A stretch of 23,673 nucleotides of DNA from a virus, in IMG/VR virus record IMGVR_UViG_3300008110_006703, positions 1 to 23,673 of that record. One strand, 5' to 3'. This document shows positions 15,161 to 22,359 of the stretch, one piece after another (position 1 is the stretch's first letter; each line of letters begins with the position of its first letter). Below the pieces are notes generated by a model. It did not search any database, had not been told where the DNA came from, and saw nothing but the letters and a program-made list of their open reading frames with translations. Made by a program: the position numbers and the translations under genes.

Positions 15161-16072
15161 TTATTTTCCTATGACGTTGCCAAACACATAGCAATGATTG
15201 CGTGTAGCCACCTGATAACCACGCAGCATGGCCTCGGTGCAGATCTCACCAACTGTGGATACTTCCTGTGAGTCCTTGGTGGCTCCTACAGGCATGATCC
15301 AGACGTCAGGACAGTAGTAGCCTTGCTGACCAAATAGACGTTGAATACGATCAACATGGTCATCTAGTTCAGTCCAGCAGTCCTGACTACCATTGCACAC
15401 AAACTTCAAAACTGCGGTGCTGTAGGTTTCTGTGGCATAGCTAAAAATTACATCGTCTTTGACAGCATCCTTTTCACCAGCCACGGTCCAGAGTTTAGGA
15501 CTCATGGCCCAGTGCCAACGACTACCACCGTCTTGTGCAAACTCTTCATTGATGAAGGTACGCAGCTCGTCAGTCAAGGGCTTGGTGGCATTGGTCTCCA
15601 CAGTAACGGTGCGAGGCAGTTGACCGCGCGCCTGCAGTTCTTTTAGTATGGCCAGCATGGCCTTTTGCCACATCATGGGCTCGCCACCAGTAAAGCAGAG
15701 CTGCGTATCCTGACCAGTTATGGGATGCACCCAATCGCCGTTGGGATTGGTTTTATGTCGTATTTGATCCGTCAGCAGATCACAAACGCGAGGTGCATCG
15801 GCATCGTGTGCCAGGTTTTTATACTTGGCACTCCAACTATAACTTGAGTCACAGCCATGATCCCATACAGGTAAGTCTTCGATGCGCTTTACTTTGCTAA
15901 CATCAAAGCTGGCATAGGGCAAGACATAGGTTGCGGGATTGGTTGGATCCATCTGACCAAATCCATTGCACTCTAGATTGCAGCCAAAGAAGCGAAGCCA
16001 GACGCTGGACTTGCCTGCTAGCTCAGCCTCACCTTGAAAGCTGTGAAATATTTCTGAATAACGAATTCGCAT
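15161..16072 (-). CDS. queE: 7-carboxy-7-deazaguanine synthase (radical SAM)
   Basis: A 303-aa QueE. It begins MRIRYSEIFHSFQGEAEL, typical of the family, and has a GGEP motif (residues 129-132) for S-adenosylmethionine. The [4Fe-4S] cysteines are C31, C35 and C74: CX3C is followed by a 38-residue insertion before GCDSSYSW, instead of a compact cluster loop. It converts 6-carboxytetrahydropterin to CDG by ring contraction. I chose ATG 16072, with GGAG 5 nt upstream, over ATG 16087, which lacks this signal. It is separated from folE by one small gene and has its own promoter. Confidence 0.93.
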   Translation of the reverse strand: MRIRYSEIFHSFQGEAELAGKSSVWLRFFGCNLECNGFGQMDPTNPATYVLPYASFDVSKVKRIEDLPVWDHGCDSSYSWSAKYKNLAHDADAPRVCDLLTDQIRHKTNPNGDWVHPITGQDTQLCFTGGEPMMWQKAMLAILKELQARGQLPRTVTVETNATKPLTDELRTFINEEFAQDGGSRWHWAMSPKLWTVAGEKDAVKDDVIFSYATETYSTAVLKFVCNGSQDCWTELDDHVDRIQRLFGQQGYYCPDVWIMPVGATKDSQEVSTVGEICTEAMLRGYQVATRNHCYVFGNVIGK

Positions 16073-16099
16073 AACAACTCCATTCAAGATAATGCCGCT

Positions 16100-16128
16100 A
16101 GTATATTATACTTCGGCTTCAGGGTCAA
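16100..16128 (-). promoter_or_regulatory. sigma-70-type promoter for queE
   Basis: On the minus strand TTGACC (16123-16128) and TATACT (16100-16105) are separated by 17 bp. The -35 lies within the last codons of gp55 and the -10 about 28 bp before the chosen queE start, which also supports that start. Confidence 0.75.
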
Positions 16129-16681
16129 TATCTGATTCTTCGTTTTTTGGTTTTTTTAGTGCGGCTTTGGTGGCTGGGCTTACAACCTTTTCATAGTCAT
16201 AGCCATCCAGTTGATTTTTGAGATACTCCAGGAACTGATTTTGAAAGTCTCCGTTGTCCTGTTCCTGTGTAATGAGTTCGGTGATGTCCAGTTGATCAAT
16301 GTAGCGATACTTGGTCTGCAGCATTTTCTTTTCCTTCTGAATACGTCTAATGAAGGCAAAGTAGGTAATCTGCGTAAAGTAGGCAAATGGATTTTTACTC
16401 TTGGCAGGATCGAAGTTGTTCACCACTGCTAGACAATTCTCTATGGCATCCGAAATCATTTCATCCTTAAAACTATAGTTGATGAAGTTCGATTTGTAGC
16501 TCAGGTGTCGGGCAATTTTGATAAAACAGTCACCCAGGTAATTGCTGACCTGCGGTGTTTCGGTTCCTGCTGCTCGAGCAGCCTGCACACCGGCGCGGTG
16601 TTCCAGCAGGGCGGCCAGGAAGGCCTGATTGTCGATGTAATGATTGGCTGCGGCCTTGGTGGGTTTTGCTTCGGTTTCCAT
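16106..16681 (-). CDS. 55: gp55-like late-transcription sigma factor
   Basis: A 191-aa protein close in size to T4 gp55. The central region SYKSNFINYSFKDEMISDAI...FDPAKSKNPFAYFTQITYFAFIRR matches the sigma region-2-like core of gp55, which binds host RNA polymerase core and reads the TATAAATA late promoter. Three such promoters occur in this window upstream of virion genes. It is the last gene after uvsY, uvsW and the Sm-like gene. An ATG preceded by GAGG starts it. The C-terminus is acidic and poorly conserved. Confidence 0.93.
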   Translation of the reverse strand: METEAKPTKAAANHYIDNQAFLAALLEHRAGVQAARAAGTETPQVSNYLGDCFIKIARHLSYKSNFINYSFKDEMISDAIENCLAVVNNFDPAKSKNPFAYFTQITYFAFIRRIQKEKKMLQTKYRYIDQLDITELITQEQDNGDFQNQFLEYLKNQLDGYDYEKVVSPATKAALKKPKNEESDIDPEAEV

Positions 16682-16712
16682 GTTACCTCATTTCAGTTTG
16701 ATTACAATTATA

Positions 16713-16741
16713 TTGACATCCATTGACATTGGCCCTATAAT
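16713..16741 (+). promoter_or_regulatory. Perfect consensus promoter on the plus strand, antisense to the uvsW-gp55 unit
   Basis: On the plus strand TTGACA (16713-16718) and TATAAT (16736-16741) are exactly 17 bp apart. It lies in the 74-bp gap upstream of gp55 and would fire away from gp55, antisense to the Sm-like gene and uvsW. A second TTGACA (16723-16728) follows the first by exactly 10 bp. No gene on the plus strand is served, so its product would be an antisense RNA. Confidence 0.65.
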
Positions 16742-16755
16742 CAGGGTGTGGCCAG

Positions 16756-17178
16756 TTAATGAACCATCTTGGTTTTATAGTCCTGCAGTGCTTGCAGTAA
16801 TTCTTCGTCGTCTTCTGTGAACTGTGCTTCATCCACCGCTGCCTGTAGATCCTGTTCGTCATCCTGTCTTTGCTCTTCCAAATGTTCAAGAAAGGTTTCA
16901 TAACGCATGGCAGCACCAGGCAACATGGTTGTTACGCTGAAGATATGATCAGTACTAATTTGAACTTTGTCGGTATCACCTATGGGTATCATAGGCATCA
17001 TGCTTATAGTTTCAACCAACTCACCTTCGGTGTCCATGTATTTAAAACTATTGAACACCACAGGATTATTTACTGTGATGAATTTAGATACAACAACATC
17101 CTGCGTAGTAATGTCCTGATCAGTGCTGCAGGCCATGAGCTCGCCATTTTTTAATTTTACGGCTTTGTAGTAGATCAT
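16756..17178 (-). CDS. Sm-like fold phage protein between uvsW and gp55, function unknown
   Basis: A 140-aa protein: YKAVKLKNGELMACSTDQD opens like an Sm1 motif (a strand with 'LKNGE' turn), a PMIPIGDTDKVQISTDHIFS stretch follows, and the C-terminal 45 residues are strongly acidic (QDDEQDLQAAVDEAQFTEDDEE). I recognise the general shape from T4-like cyanophages, where it is an uncharacterised protein next to uvsW or gp55. It overlaps the uvsW stop by four bases. RNA or protein binding is possible; no catalytic motif is seen. Confidence 0.7.
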   Translation of the reverse strand: MIYYKAVKLKNGELMACSTDQDITTQDVVVSKFITVNNPVVFNSFKYMDTEGELVETISMMPMIPIGDTDKVQISTDHIFSVTTMLPGAAMRYETFLEHLEEQRQDDEQDLQAAVDEAQFTEDDEELLQALQDYKTKMVH

Positions 17179-18656
17179 TGTAGCGGCACCTCGGTTAGTT
17201 TGTAATCAAACCCTTCATCGTTATAGATCCGAATTCTTTCCATCATATGCAGTAGGGTAAAATTCTTACGACTCTTATAACTTAGATCGTCGCCTATGTC
17301 ATATAGCCTGCAGCGATCCTTGGTATCACTGGTGCGCAGTCCACGGCCTATGCTCTGCAGGTTGCGTATGCGACTCTTGCTGGGACTGGCAAACACAATA
17401 TTATGCAGGTTCCGTATATTTATACCTGTGGAAAATGTGCCGTAGCTAGCCACAATTATTGCGTCGTTTTCTTTCTCGGTAATGCGACGCACTTCTTCAC
17501 GCTGATCAGTCTCAGTTCCGCCATAGACAAAAAATACTCTGCGACCCTCTGCTGCGCGTTCGGCAATCATCTCATGCAGAGCCTTGCCATGTTTTTCCAC
17601 ATACTGAAACAGCACCAGGGTGTTGCCTGTCTGTGCCAGAGCCAGATTGCGTATAAAGCGATTGCGGGCAGGATGAGTTACCAACCAGTCCATTTCTTCT
17701 TGGTAGGTTAGGCTTCGAACATTTTTACGAACCTCGTCAGGATATTTCATGATTAAACACTGTATGTCTAGATCGGCCAGTTGTTTGTTTTTAATCAATG
17801 CTTTGGTGGATGTTACTCGGTGTACTGCACCAAAGATGCCTTCCAGCACCAGCTTGTGAGTCTTCATACCATCCAGGGTACCCGTAGTGCCAATACGATA
17901 CGCACAATGCGGCATTTTATTCAGTATGCCAGTCAAACTCTGAGCCTTGAACAAATGTGCTTCATCGCCTATGACTACGTCATACTTCTCAAAAAACTTT
18001 TTCGGCAGTTTGTATAAACTTTGCCAGGTAGATATTGTAACAGGCCAGTCTTCGGCTTTGTCGGCACCCGCATAGATTCTATGTACGTGTTCGCTGGCGC
18101 GCCAACCATTGGCGCTGCTGTAGTCCTGGAAGTCTGCATACAACTGTTCAACCAGACTGGTGGTGGGTACTAGTATTAAAATTCTGCGTCCCTGTTCTAA
18201 ATGATAGCGCACCAGACTATAGATGATCAGACTCTTGCCAGATCCCGTGGGGCTCAGCAACAGAGCTCGATGATTGTGCACCGCATGTTTGACTGCATCG
18301 ATCTGATAGTCACGAACCTCAATGGGTTTGCCATGTCCCTGTAGATTGAGATTTTCTATGTACTGCTGTACATCAATGTAGGGTGTGGGCAGTACTGTCT
18401 GCTGATCGTCAACCTTGTATTGATTTTGTTGGGCAAATAGTTTGACATAGGGCACCAGGCCAGTATAGATTTCGCGAGTGAACAAATTGAATAATCTAAC
18501 TTTGCCATCCCAGAGCTTGGCTCGGTACTGTGGCATGAAGCGTGCACCAGGTTGCTCAAAGGTAAAGAAGTCGCTGAGCTCTTGCAGTACACCTACATCA
18601 GCGCTGTCTATCTGACAATGCACATGATTTTTACTCTGTATGACGATATCAGACAT
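17175..18656 (-). CDS. uvsW: UvsW-like DNA/RNA helicase
   Basis: A 493-aa superfamily 2 helicase. The N-terminal 100 residues are the UvsW-specific region (RAKLWDGKVRLFN and YTGLVPYV are typical). Motif I is PTGSGKS (136-142), motif II is DEAH (231-234), motif III lies near TGTLDG, and motif VI is QSIGRGLR. It unwinds branched DNA and R-loops, and in T4 ends origin-dependent replication in favour of recombination. I start it at ATG 18656, which makes a TAATG overlap with uvsY; an in-frame ATG at 18686 would overlap uvsY by 31 bp. Confidence 0.95.
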   Translation of the reverse strand: MSDIVIQSKNHVHCQIDSADVGVLQELSDFFTFEQPGARFMPQYRAKLWDGKVRLFNLFTREIYTGLVPYVKLFAQQNQYKVDDQQTVLPTPYIDVQQYIENLNLQGHGKPIEVRDYQIDAVKHAVHNHRALLLSPTGSGKSLIIYSLVRYHLEQGRRILILVPTTSLVEQLYADFQDYSSANGWRASEHVHRIYAGADKAEDWPVTISTWQSLYKLPKKFFEKYDVVIGDEAHLFKAQSLTGILNKMPHCAYRIGTTGTLDGMKTHKLVLEGIFGAVHRVTSTKALIKNKQLADLDIQCLIMKYPDEVRKNVRSLTYQEEMDWLVTHPARNRFIRNLALAQTGNTLVLFQYVEKHGKALHEMIAERAAEGRRVFFVYGGTETDQREEVRRITEKENDAIIVASYGTFSTGINIRNLHNIVFASPSKSRIRNLQSIGRGLRTSDTKDRCRLYDIGDDLSYKSRKNFTLLHMMERIRIYNDEGFDYKLTEVPLQ

Positions 18657-19096
18657 TACATTAATCCGTTGGTAAATTTGGTCCACTCAATGCTGTTTTT
18701 AATATCCCAGGTACGACTATGCAGACTCTTCAAAATGCTTTCCAGCTGCAGCAGCACAGTTTTAAGATACTCTAGCTTGTCCTGTGACTGGATTAAATCT
18801 TCGTCGGTGGCCATGAATTCATCCATCTCATTCTTTATGGGCTTGATGCCCTGATACTGCTCCCAGCCCAGACTCTGCAGTTCGTCACGACTGAGCTCGC
18901 CACGGAAGTAACGATATTTGACTCGGCGTAGTTTGAGATAGTCTGACTCGGCTTTGCGATGCTGTAGTCGAGCCGATGTCAATAGATTGAGATACTTGGC
19001 ATGTAGTTCAGGCGTGCGCGCTGCAGCGCGACCTAGATTGGTTTCGTCGATCTTGCTGTCTTGTTTCCAGGCTTCTTGCAGTTCAGTAAGTTTCAT
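18656..19096 (-). CDS. uvsY: UvsY-like recombination mediator
   Basis: A 146-aa helical protein (T4 UvsY has 137). The start MKLTELQEAWKQDSKIDETN and the ELHAKYLNLL segment match UvsY, which helps the UvsX recombinase load on gp32-coated single-stranded DNA. No UvsX gene is in this window. The gene is followed by uvsW with a one-base overlap, the same pairing as in T4. A consensus promoter with a palindrome lies upstream. Confidence 0.92.
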   Translation of the reverse strand: MKLTELQEAWKQDSKIDETNLGRAAARTPELHAKYLNLLTSARLQHRKAESDYLKLRRVKYRYFRGELSRDELQSLGWEQYQGIKPIKNEMDEFMATDEDLIQSQDKLEYLKTVLLQLESILKSLHSRTWDIKNSIEWTKFTNGLM

Positions 19097-19106
19097 GATG
19101 TCTCCA

Positions 19107-19133
19107 GATCAGTTACCGTTATTATAACTGATC
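19107..19133. repeat. 9-bp inverted repeat overlapping the uvsY -10 box (candidate operator)
   Basis: GATCAGTTA (19107-19115) and its exact complement TAACTGATC (19125-19133) flank 9 bp. The palindrome covers the TATAAT box and the expected start of transcription of the uvsY promoter, so it would not form a complete hairpin in the transcript. A dimeric repressor or activator site is the simplest reading. Confidence 0.7.
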
Positions 19134-19149
19134 GGTCAATTTCTGTCAA
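19121..19149 (-). promoter_or_regulatory. Perfect sigma-70 consensus promoter for uvsY-uvsW-gp55
   Basis: On the minus strand TTGACA (19144-19149) and TATAAT (19121-19126) are exactly 17 bp apart, about 25 bp before uvsY. It is overlapped by the inverted repeat at 19107-19133. A second TTGAC lies inside the spacer. Confidence 0.88.
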
Positions 19150-19152
19150 TGA

Positions 19153-19725
19153 TTATATTGACTCAATGGTGAATAGTTTGTATCGGAATGCAGCAATGCC
19201 CACAAAGTATTCCATGCCTGCGGTGGTGATGTCGAAGTCCAGAGCTTCGATGCTGATGGGAAACAGGTCCTGGAACACCAATTTAACTATGGGCTTGTTA
19301 TCACTGTCCAGGATCAGCAGAGCTGCATCGCTGAATACGTTCTGATAACTTTCTGCGCTGAACGATGTAAACGCCGATGCTCGACCCAGTGCCTGAGCAT
19401 ATTGATCACCGCTGTAGGGTGTACCCAGTTGTTCGATCCACGACGATATTTCTTTGTAGTTACTCATGTCTTCGTTGATCAAGAATCTAATGGTGAACTC
19501 ACCATAGTTTACTTTATCACCAGGATGTGGTACATCAACAAAGGGTGTTGGTTGCATGGCCGCGCCCAGTTGTATGGCTGGTAGATTGGCACTTTGACAG
19601 GTATAGGTTACGTTGGGTGCGCGCGATATCACAAACTTGAAGCTGTTGGGCTTGAGATAGTTTGTAACTGCTGTGGCAGCAGCGGCATTGGCTATGGCTG
19701 TGTTTAAGTCTGATAGTTTACTCAT
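19153..19725 (-). CDS. gp19-like tail tube protein
   Basis: A 190-aa protein. PNSFKFVISRAPNVTYTCQS near the N-terminus, LPAIQLG, TPFVDVPHPGDKVNYGEFTI and the DLFPISIEALDF segment form the pattern of the T4-like tail tube family in marine phages. The tube polymerises around the tape-measure protein to form the conduit for DNA. The protein is longer than T4 gp19 (163 aa). It has its own late promoter and follows gp23 after a strong terminator. A paralogous tube or baseplate-tube initiator role is an alternative. Confidence 0.78.
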   Translation of the reverse strand: MSKLSDLNTAIANAAAATAVTNYLKPNSFKFVISRAPNVTYTCQSANLPAIQLGAAMQPTPFVDVPHPGDKVNYGEFTIRFLINEDMSNYKEISSWIEQLGTPYSGDQYAQALGRASAFTSFSAESYQNVFSDAALLILDSDNKPIVKLVFQDLFPISIEALDFDITTAGMEYFVGIAAFRYKLFTIESI

Positions 19726-19748
19726 GCTGACCTCGGTGGTAACGTCAT

Positions 19749-19756
19749 TATTTATC
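19749..19756 (-). promoter_or_regulatory. T4-type late promoter (GATAAATA) for the tail tube gene
   Basis: The minus strand reads GATAAATA, one base from the T4 late consensus TATAAATA, 24 bp upstream of the tube gene ATG and just after the gp23 terminator. gp55, encoded in this window, would read it. Confidence 0.7.
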
Positions 19757-19760
19757 AGAT

Positions 19761-19786
19761 AAAAAAGGGGGACCTAAGTCCCCCTT
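19761..19786 (-). terminator. Intrinsic terminator after gp23
   Basis: In the minus direction a perfect 9-bp stem AAGGGGGAC / GTCCCCCTT with a TTAG loop is followed directly by four more T, giving a six-T tract at the end. It lies 30 bp past the gp23 stop and immediately before the late promoter of the tail tube gene. Confidence 0.95.
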
Positions 19787-19815
19787 AAACTGCTCTCTTA
19801 CCGGAGCCTCAATGA

Positions 19816-20682
19816 TTACATTAGGTTTGTAACCTTGACGCGACGATAGTAAGTGTTGCTGTTGGCTGACAGGCTGGTGAATGGGTTGGTTACCATGCCA
19901 TAGCGTGTCTTGAAGCCAATCTTTGGCTGGAAAGTGTTAGGATTGACCGCACGAACCATCTGCAGAGGAACGTATGGGCAATAAAACATACCAGCGTCAT
20001 ATGGGTTGGTGCCCTTGTAGCCTACCAGATAGAACTGATTGGCTGTATTCAGGTTAGCTGAATATGGGTCAACATAAACACGAATCTTACCGTTCAGTAC
20101 ACCAGCAAAAGTATTGCCTGTGTCGTCAACGTTGAGGTTGGTGCTCAGTGCTGGAGTGTAGTCCAGGATACCGGCCATGCTCAGTGCACTTGCAACGTCT
20201 GCTGAGCAGATGATGAAGTTACCCTTGCCACGACGTGTTTGCTGAGCAATGTTGTTGGCATCGCGTTCGATTTGGAACAGCAAGCCTTTGAAACGCTCAA
20301 CGCTCCAACGGCCATTTGCGTCTACGTCGCAGTCGAAGGTACCGTAGGTTGTGGTAGCACCAGTGTCTGCACCAGGCTTGGCAGCAGCATAGATGGTACG
20401 GATAACTTCACGGTTAATTTCGAACAGGATTTCCTGGCTCAGGATGTTGCTTAGTTCGCCTTCAGCGTCCAGGCCATGCACTGCCTTCAGATCCTGTGCC
20501 AGTTCAACTGTGTACTCAGCCTTGAGTGCACGTGTCTTGGCAGTAACAGTGGTCTTTTCGATGCTGAATGCCATCTGACCAAAGTCATAGGTATCGCCCA
20601 GTTGTTCGGCATCGCCTGTGGCAATACCCACACCAGTGGTGTATGGGCTGTTAACTGGGTTAGTGCCAGCGTGCGCTGTCAG
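19816..20682 (-). CDS. 23: gp23-like major capsid protein, C-terminal part (out of frame with the N-terminal part)
   Basis: The C-terminal two thirds of gp23. The frame is open from about 20682 (CTG, reading LTAHAGTNPVNSPYTTG and then GIATGDAEQLG) to the stop at 19816, 288 residues. It contains the conserved FSIEKTTVTAKTRALKAEYT, ELAQDLKAVHGLDAE and KGNFIICSADVASAL segments and ends YYRRVKVTNLM. No start codon with a ribosome-binding site precedes this piece; the only plausible internal start (GTG near 20631) lacks one. It belongs to the N-terminal piece at 20679-21029, from which it is offset by one base. The intact protein would be about 400 residues and forms the capsid hexamers. Confidence 0.88.
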   Translation of the reverse strand: MTAHAGTNPVNSPYTTGVGIATGDAEQLGDTYDFGQMAFSIEKTTVTAKTRALKAEYTVELAQDLKAVHGLDAEGELSNILSQEILFEINREVIRTIYAAAKPGADTGATTTYGTFDCDVDANGRWSVERFKGLLFQIERDANNIAQQTRRGKGNFIICSADVASALSMAGILDYTPALSTNLNVDDTGNTFAGVLNGKIRVYVDPYSANLNTANQFYLVGYKGTNPYDAGMFYCPYVPLQMVRAVNPNTFQPKIGFKTRYGMVTNPFTSLSANSNTYYRRVKVTNLM

Positions 20683-21029
20683 ACTTTGGCGAAGATCAGA
20701 CCAGTTGGACCTGTCATTGGCTGAACGCCGCAGACATCGTATGCCATGAGATTAGGCATGGCACGGCGCACCAGGCTAATCAGGATAGGATCGTAACCAG
20801 CCATGTTTGAATTGGCTGGGCTGTTGACCTGGCCGCTGAAACCGCCGCCGATGGCGTTGGCTGGAGTGGTTTCCCACAGAGCCTGCTTTTCTTCCATCAA
20901 TGCCTTCTCCTGGTTTTCCAGCAGAGTGGCAGTAACTGCACGCTTGTATGGGTCCTTGATCTCAGGTAGAGCATCGTGATTGATCACGGGTGCCCACTTG
21001 TTTTGGATTTGTTCGTTAAGATTGAACAT
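20679..21029 (-). CDS. 23: gp23-like major capsid protein, N-terminal part (ends at a frameshift stop)
   Basis: The N-terminal 116 residues of gp23: FNLNEQIQNKWAPVINHD, then a NQEKALMEEK helix, PILISLVRRAMPNLMAYDVCG and PMTGPTGLIFA, all hallmark segments of T4-like capsid proteins. After FAKV the frame meets TGA at 20679-20681, while the rest of the protein continues in the -1 frame from about 20682. A one-base loss in the AAA run, or collapse of a 10-bp direct repeat, would explain it. A late promoter and a Shine-Dalgarno precede the ATG, so the gene is otherwise intact. Confidence 0.88.
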   Translation of the reverse strand: MFNLNEQIQNKWAPVINHDALPEIKDPYKRAVTATLLENQEKALMEEKQALWETTPANAIGGGFSGQVNSPANSNMAGYDPILISLVRRAMPNLMAYDVCGVQPMTGPTGLIFAKV

Positions 21030-21060
21030 GTTGTGGTTCTCCTAAAAGGTGATATACCGT

Positions 21061-21068
21061 TATTTATA
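21061..21068 (-). promoter_or_regulatory. T4-type late promoter (TATAAATA) for gp23
   Basis: The minus strand reads TATAAATA exactly, 31 bp upstream of the gp23 ATG in the 44-bp gap after gp22. It matches the sequence recognised by gp55-containing polymerase. Confidence 0.9.
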
Positions 21069-21073
21069 AAATC

Positions 21074-22333
21074 TTATTTCTTGACCGATCTCGTTAGAGT
21101 CTGGACATAACGCTGAATGTGTGCTGGTACTTCGGCAGCAGGCTTATCGCCGTTCTGTACTTCTTCCTCCAGCATCTTTTCAGGGCTGTTGGGAGTACCT
21201 GCAGGGAAATAGTTTTCCTTGACAACCTTGACTTTCTGTGTGAACAGATCTTCGTTGTCATATTCAACGCCTTCCAGCAGTTTGCCTAACTTCTCAGCAT
21301 CAGTGGCTGTCAGACCGCGGCTAGCTTGTTCGATGATGCGATCGCGCATTACTGCATCCAACTGAGCTTTGAGCTCGATGTTGGCAGCAATGGCTTCATC
21401 CAGGTTGGATTCAGCTTCATCGACCTTCACAGCCATGTCTTCGAGAACGTCAACCTTGTCCTCGGGTACTTCAAAGTAATGTTCTTGGAACAGGTTCTTT
21501 AGACCAAGCATAAAGTCTTCCGCTACTTCTGTGCGCAGACCTTTTTCCACGGCAACCTCATTGTCCTTCATCCATTGTTCAACGACATAACCAAGATATG
21601 AATCAACCTTGTCTACAAGATCATCTTTGATAGATTCGATTTCGGCAGCAGCTTGTTCAACGAGCTCTTCGGTGATCTTTTCGATTTCGTTGTTGACGCG
21701 GCTAATAACCGCAGCTTCAAAAATTGCGCTGGCCTGTGATTTAAATTCTTCGCTGAGGTTGGCATCGGCGCTGAACACACTGGCGATATCCTTGCGAAGA
21801 TCTTCCAGGTTCATTTCTACCTTGCGTGGCTCGGCATTGTCTTCGATGTCTTCTTCGGTGATGACATCATTGTCGGCATTGGCATCTTCCTTGAAGGGAA
21901 TCTGACCTTCGCCAGGATTGGTGGGCTGTTCAAAAGTACCATTTGTGCTGGTGCCTTTGCCAGTGGCTACCTTTACTGCAGCATCACGGCTATTGCCCTG
22001 ACGTGCCTGAGGCTCACTGTTGCCTTTCTTCAGACTTGAGTCTGGAGTATTGCTGTTCTGACTATGTGGATCGACCTGATTCACACTGGCGTCCTGGCTG
22101 CTGCCCTGACGTGGATTGCTGGTTTCGCCGGCTGGCTTCTTGATGCTGTCGTCAGTCTTGACAATGGCCTGACCACTGTGAGGATCAATCTCAGTGTAGG
22201 TTGCCTTTTGACTGTCGCCCTGCATGTGCGAGTTCATGCCTTCGCCATCGTCGCTCTTGCCAGCTGCGGCTTCATTAAGCGCCTTGGCTTTCTTTTGCTC
22301 CATCAGCTCGCGGATTTTGGTTTCTAGTGACAT
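21074..22333 (-). CDS. 22: gp22-like prohead core scaffold protein
   Basis: A 419-aa acidic, helical protein upstream of gp23 and downstream of gp21, the position of T4 gp22. The C-terminal two thirds are rich in E, D, A and K with long coiled helices. The N-terminal region (residues 34-120) holds about 2.5 imperfect copies of a ~37-residue repeat with the core (M/R)QG-x-S-(Q/R)-(K/D)-A and DPHSGQ/DPHSQN. The scaffold shapes the prohead and is cut by gp21 during maturation. It is longer than T4 gp22 (269 aa), mostly because of the repeats. A late promoter precedes it. Confidence 0.88.
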   Translation of the reverse strand: MSLETKIRELMEQKKAKALNEAAAGKSDDGEGMNSHMQGDSQKATYTEIDPHSGQAIVKTDDSIKKPAGETSNPRQGSSQDASVNQVDPHSQNSNTPDSSLKKGNSEPQARQGNSRDAAVKVATGKGTSTNGTFEQPTNPGEGQIPFKEDANADNDVITEEDIEDNAEPRKVEMNLEDLRKDIASVFSADANLSEEFKSQASAIFEAAVISRVNNEIEKITEELVEQAAAEIESIKDDLVDKVDSYLGYVVEQWMKDNEVAVEKGLRTEVAEDFMLGLKNLFQEHYFEVPEDKVDVLEDMAVKVDEAESNLDEAIAANIELKAQLDAVMRDRIIEQASRGLTATDAEKLGKLLEGVEYDNEDLFTQKVKVVKENYFPAGTPNSPEKMLEEEVQNGDKPAAEVPAHIQRYVQTLTRSVKK

Positions 22334-22359
22334 TAGTATCTCCTAAAACGGGTTCGTAT

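Noticed and set aside
16683-16916. Minus-strand 77-codon frame covering the end of the Sm-like gene and the gp55 leader
   Set aside because: Its body overlaps the Sm-like gene in another frame and only the last 25 codons lie in the gap. Two cysteines near its end (GCQYNCNQ) are not enough to support a gene.
17417-17424. Exact TATAAATA on the minus strand inside uvsW
   Set aside because: It lies in coding sequence with no gene start shortly downstream; a chance match is likely.
20679-20696. Programmed -1 frameshift in gp23
   Set aside because: The sequence around FAKV has no X-XXY-YYZ slippery heptamer and I see no obvious downstream stimulatory hairpin; a sequence error or a real indel explains it better.
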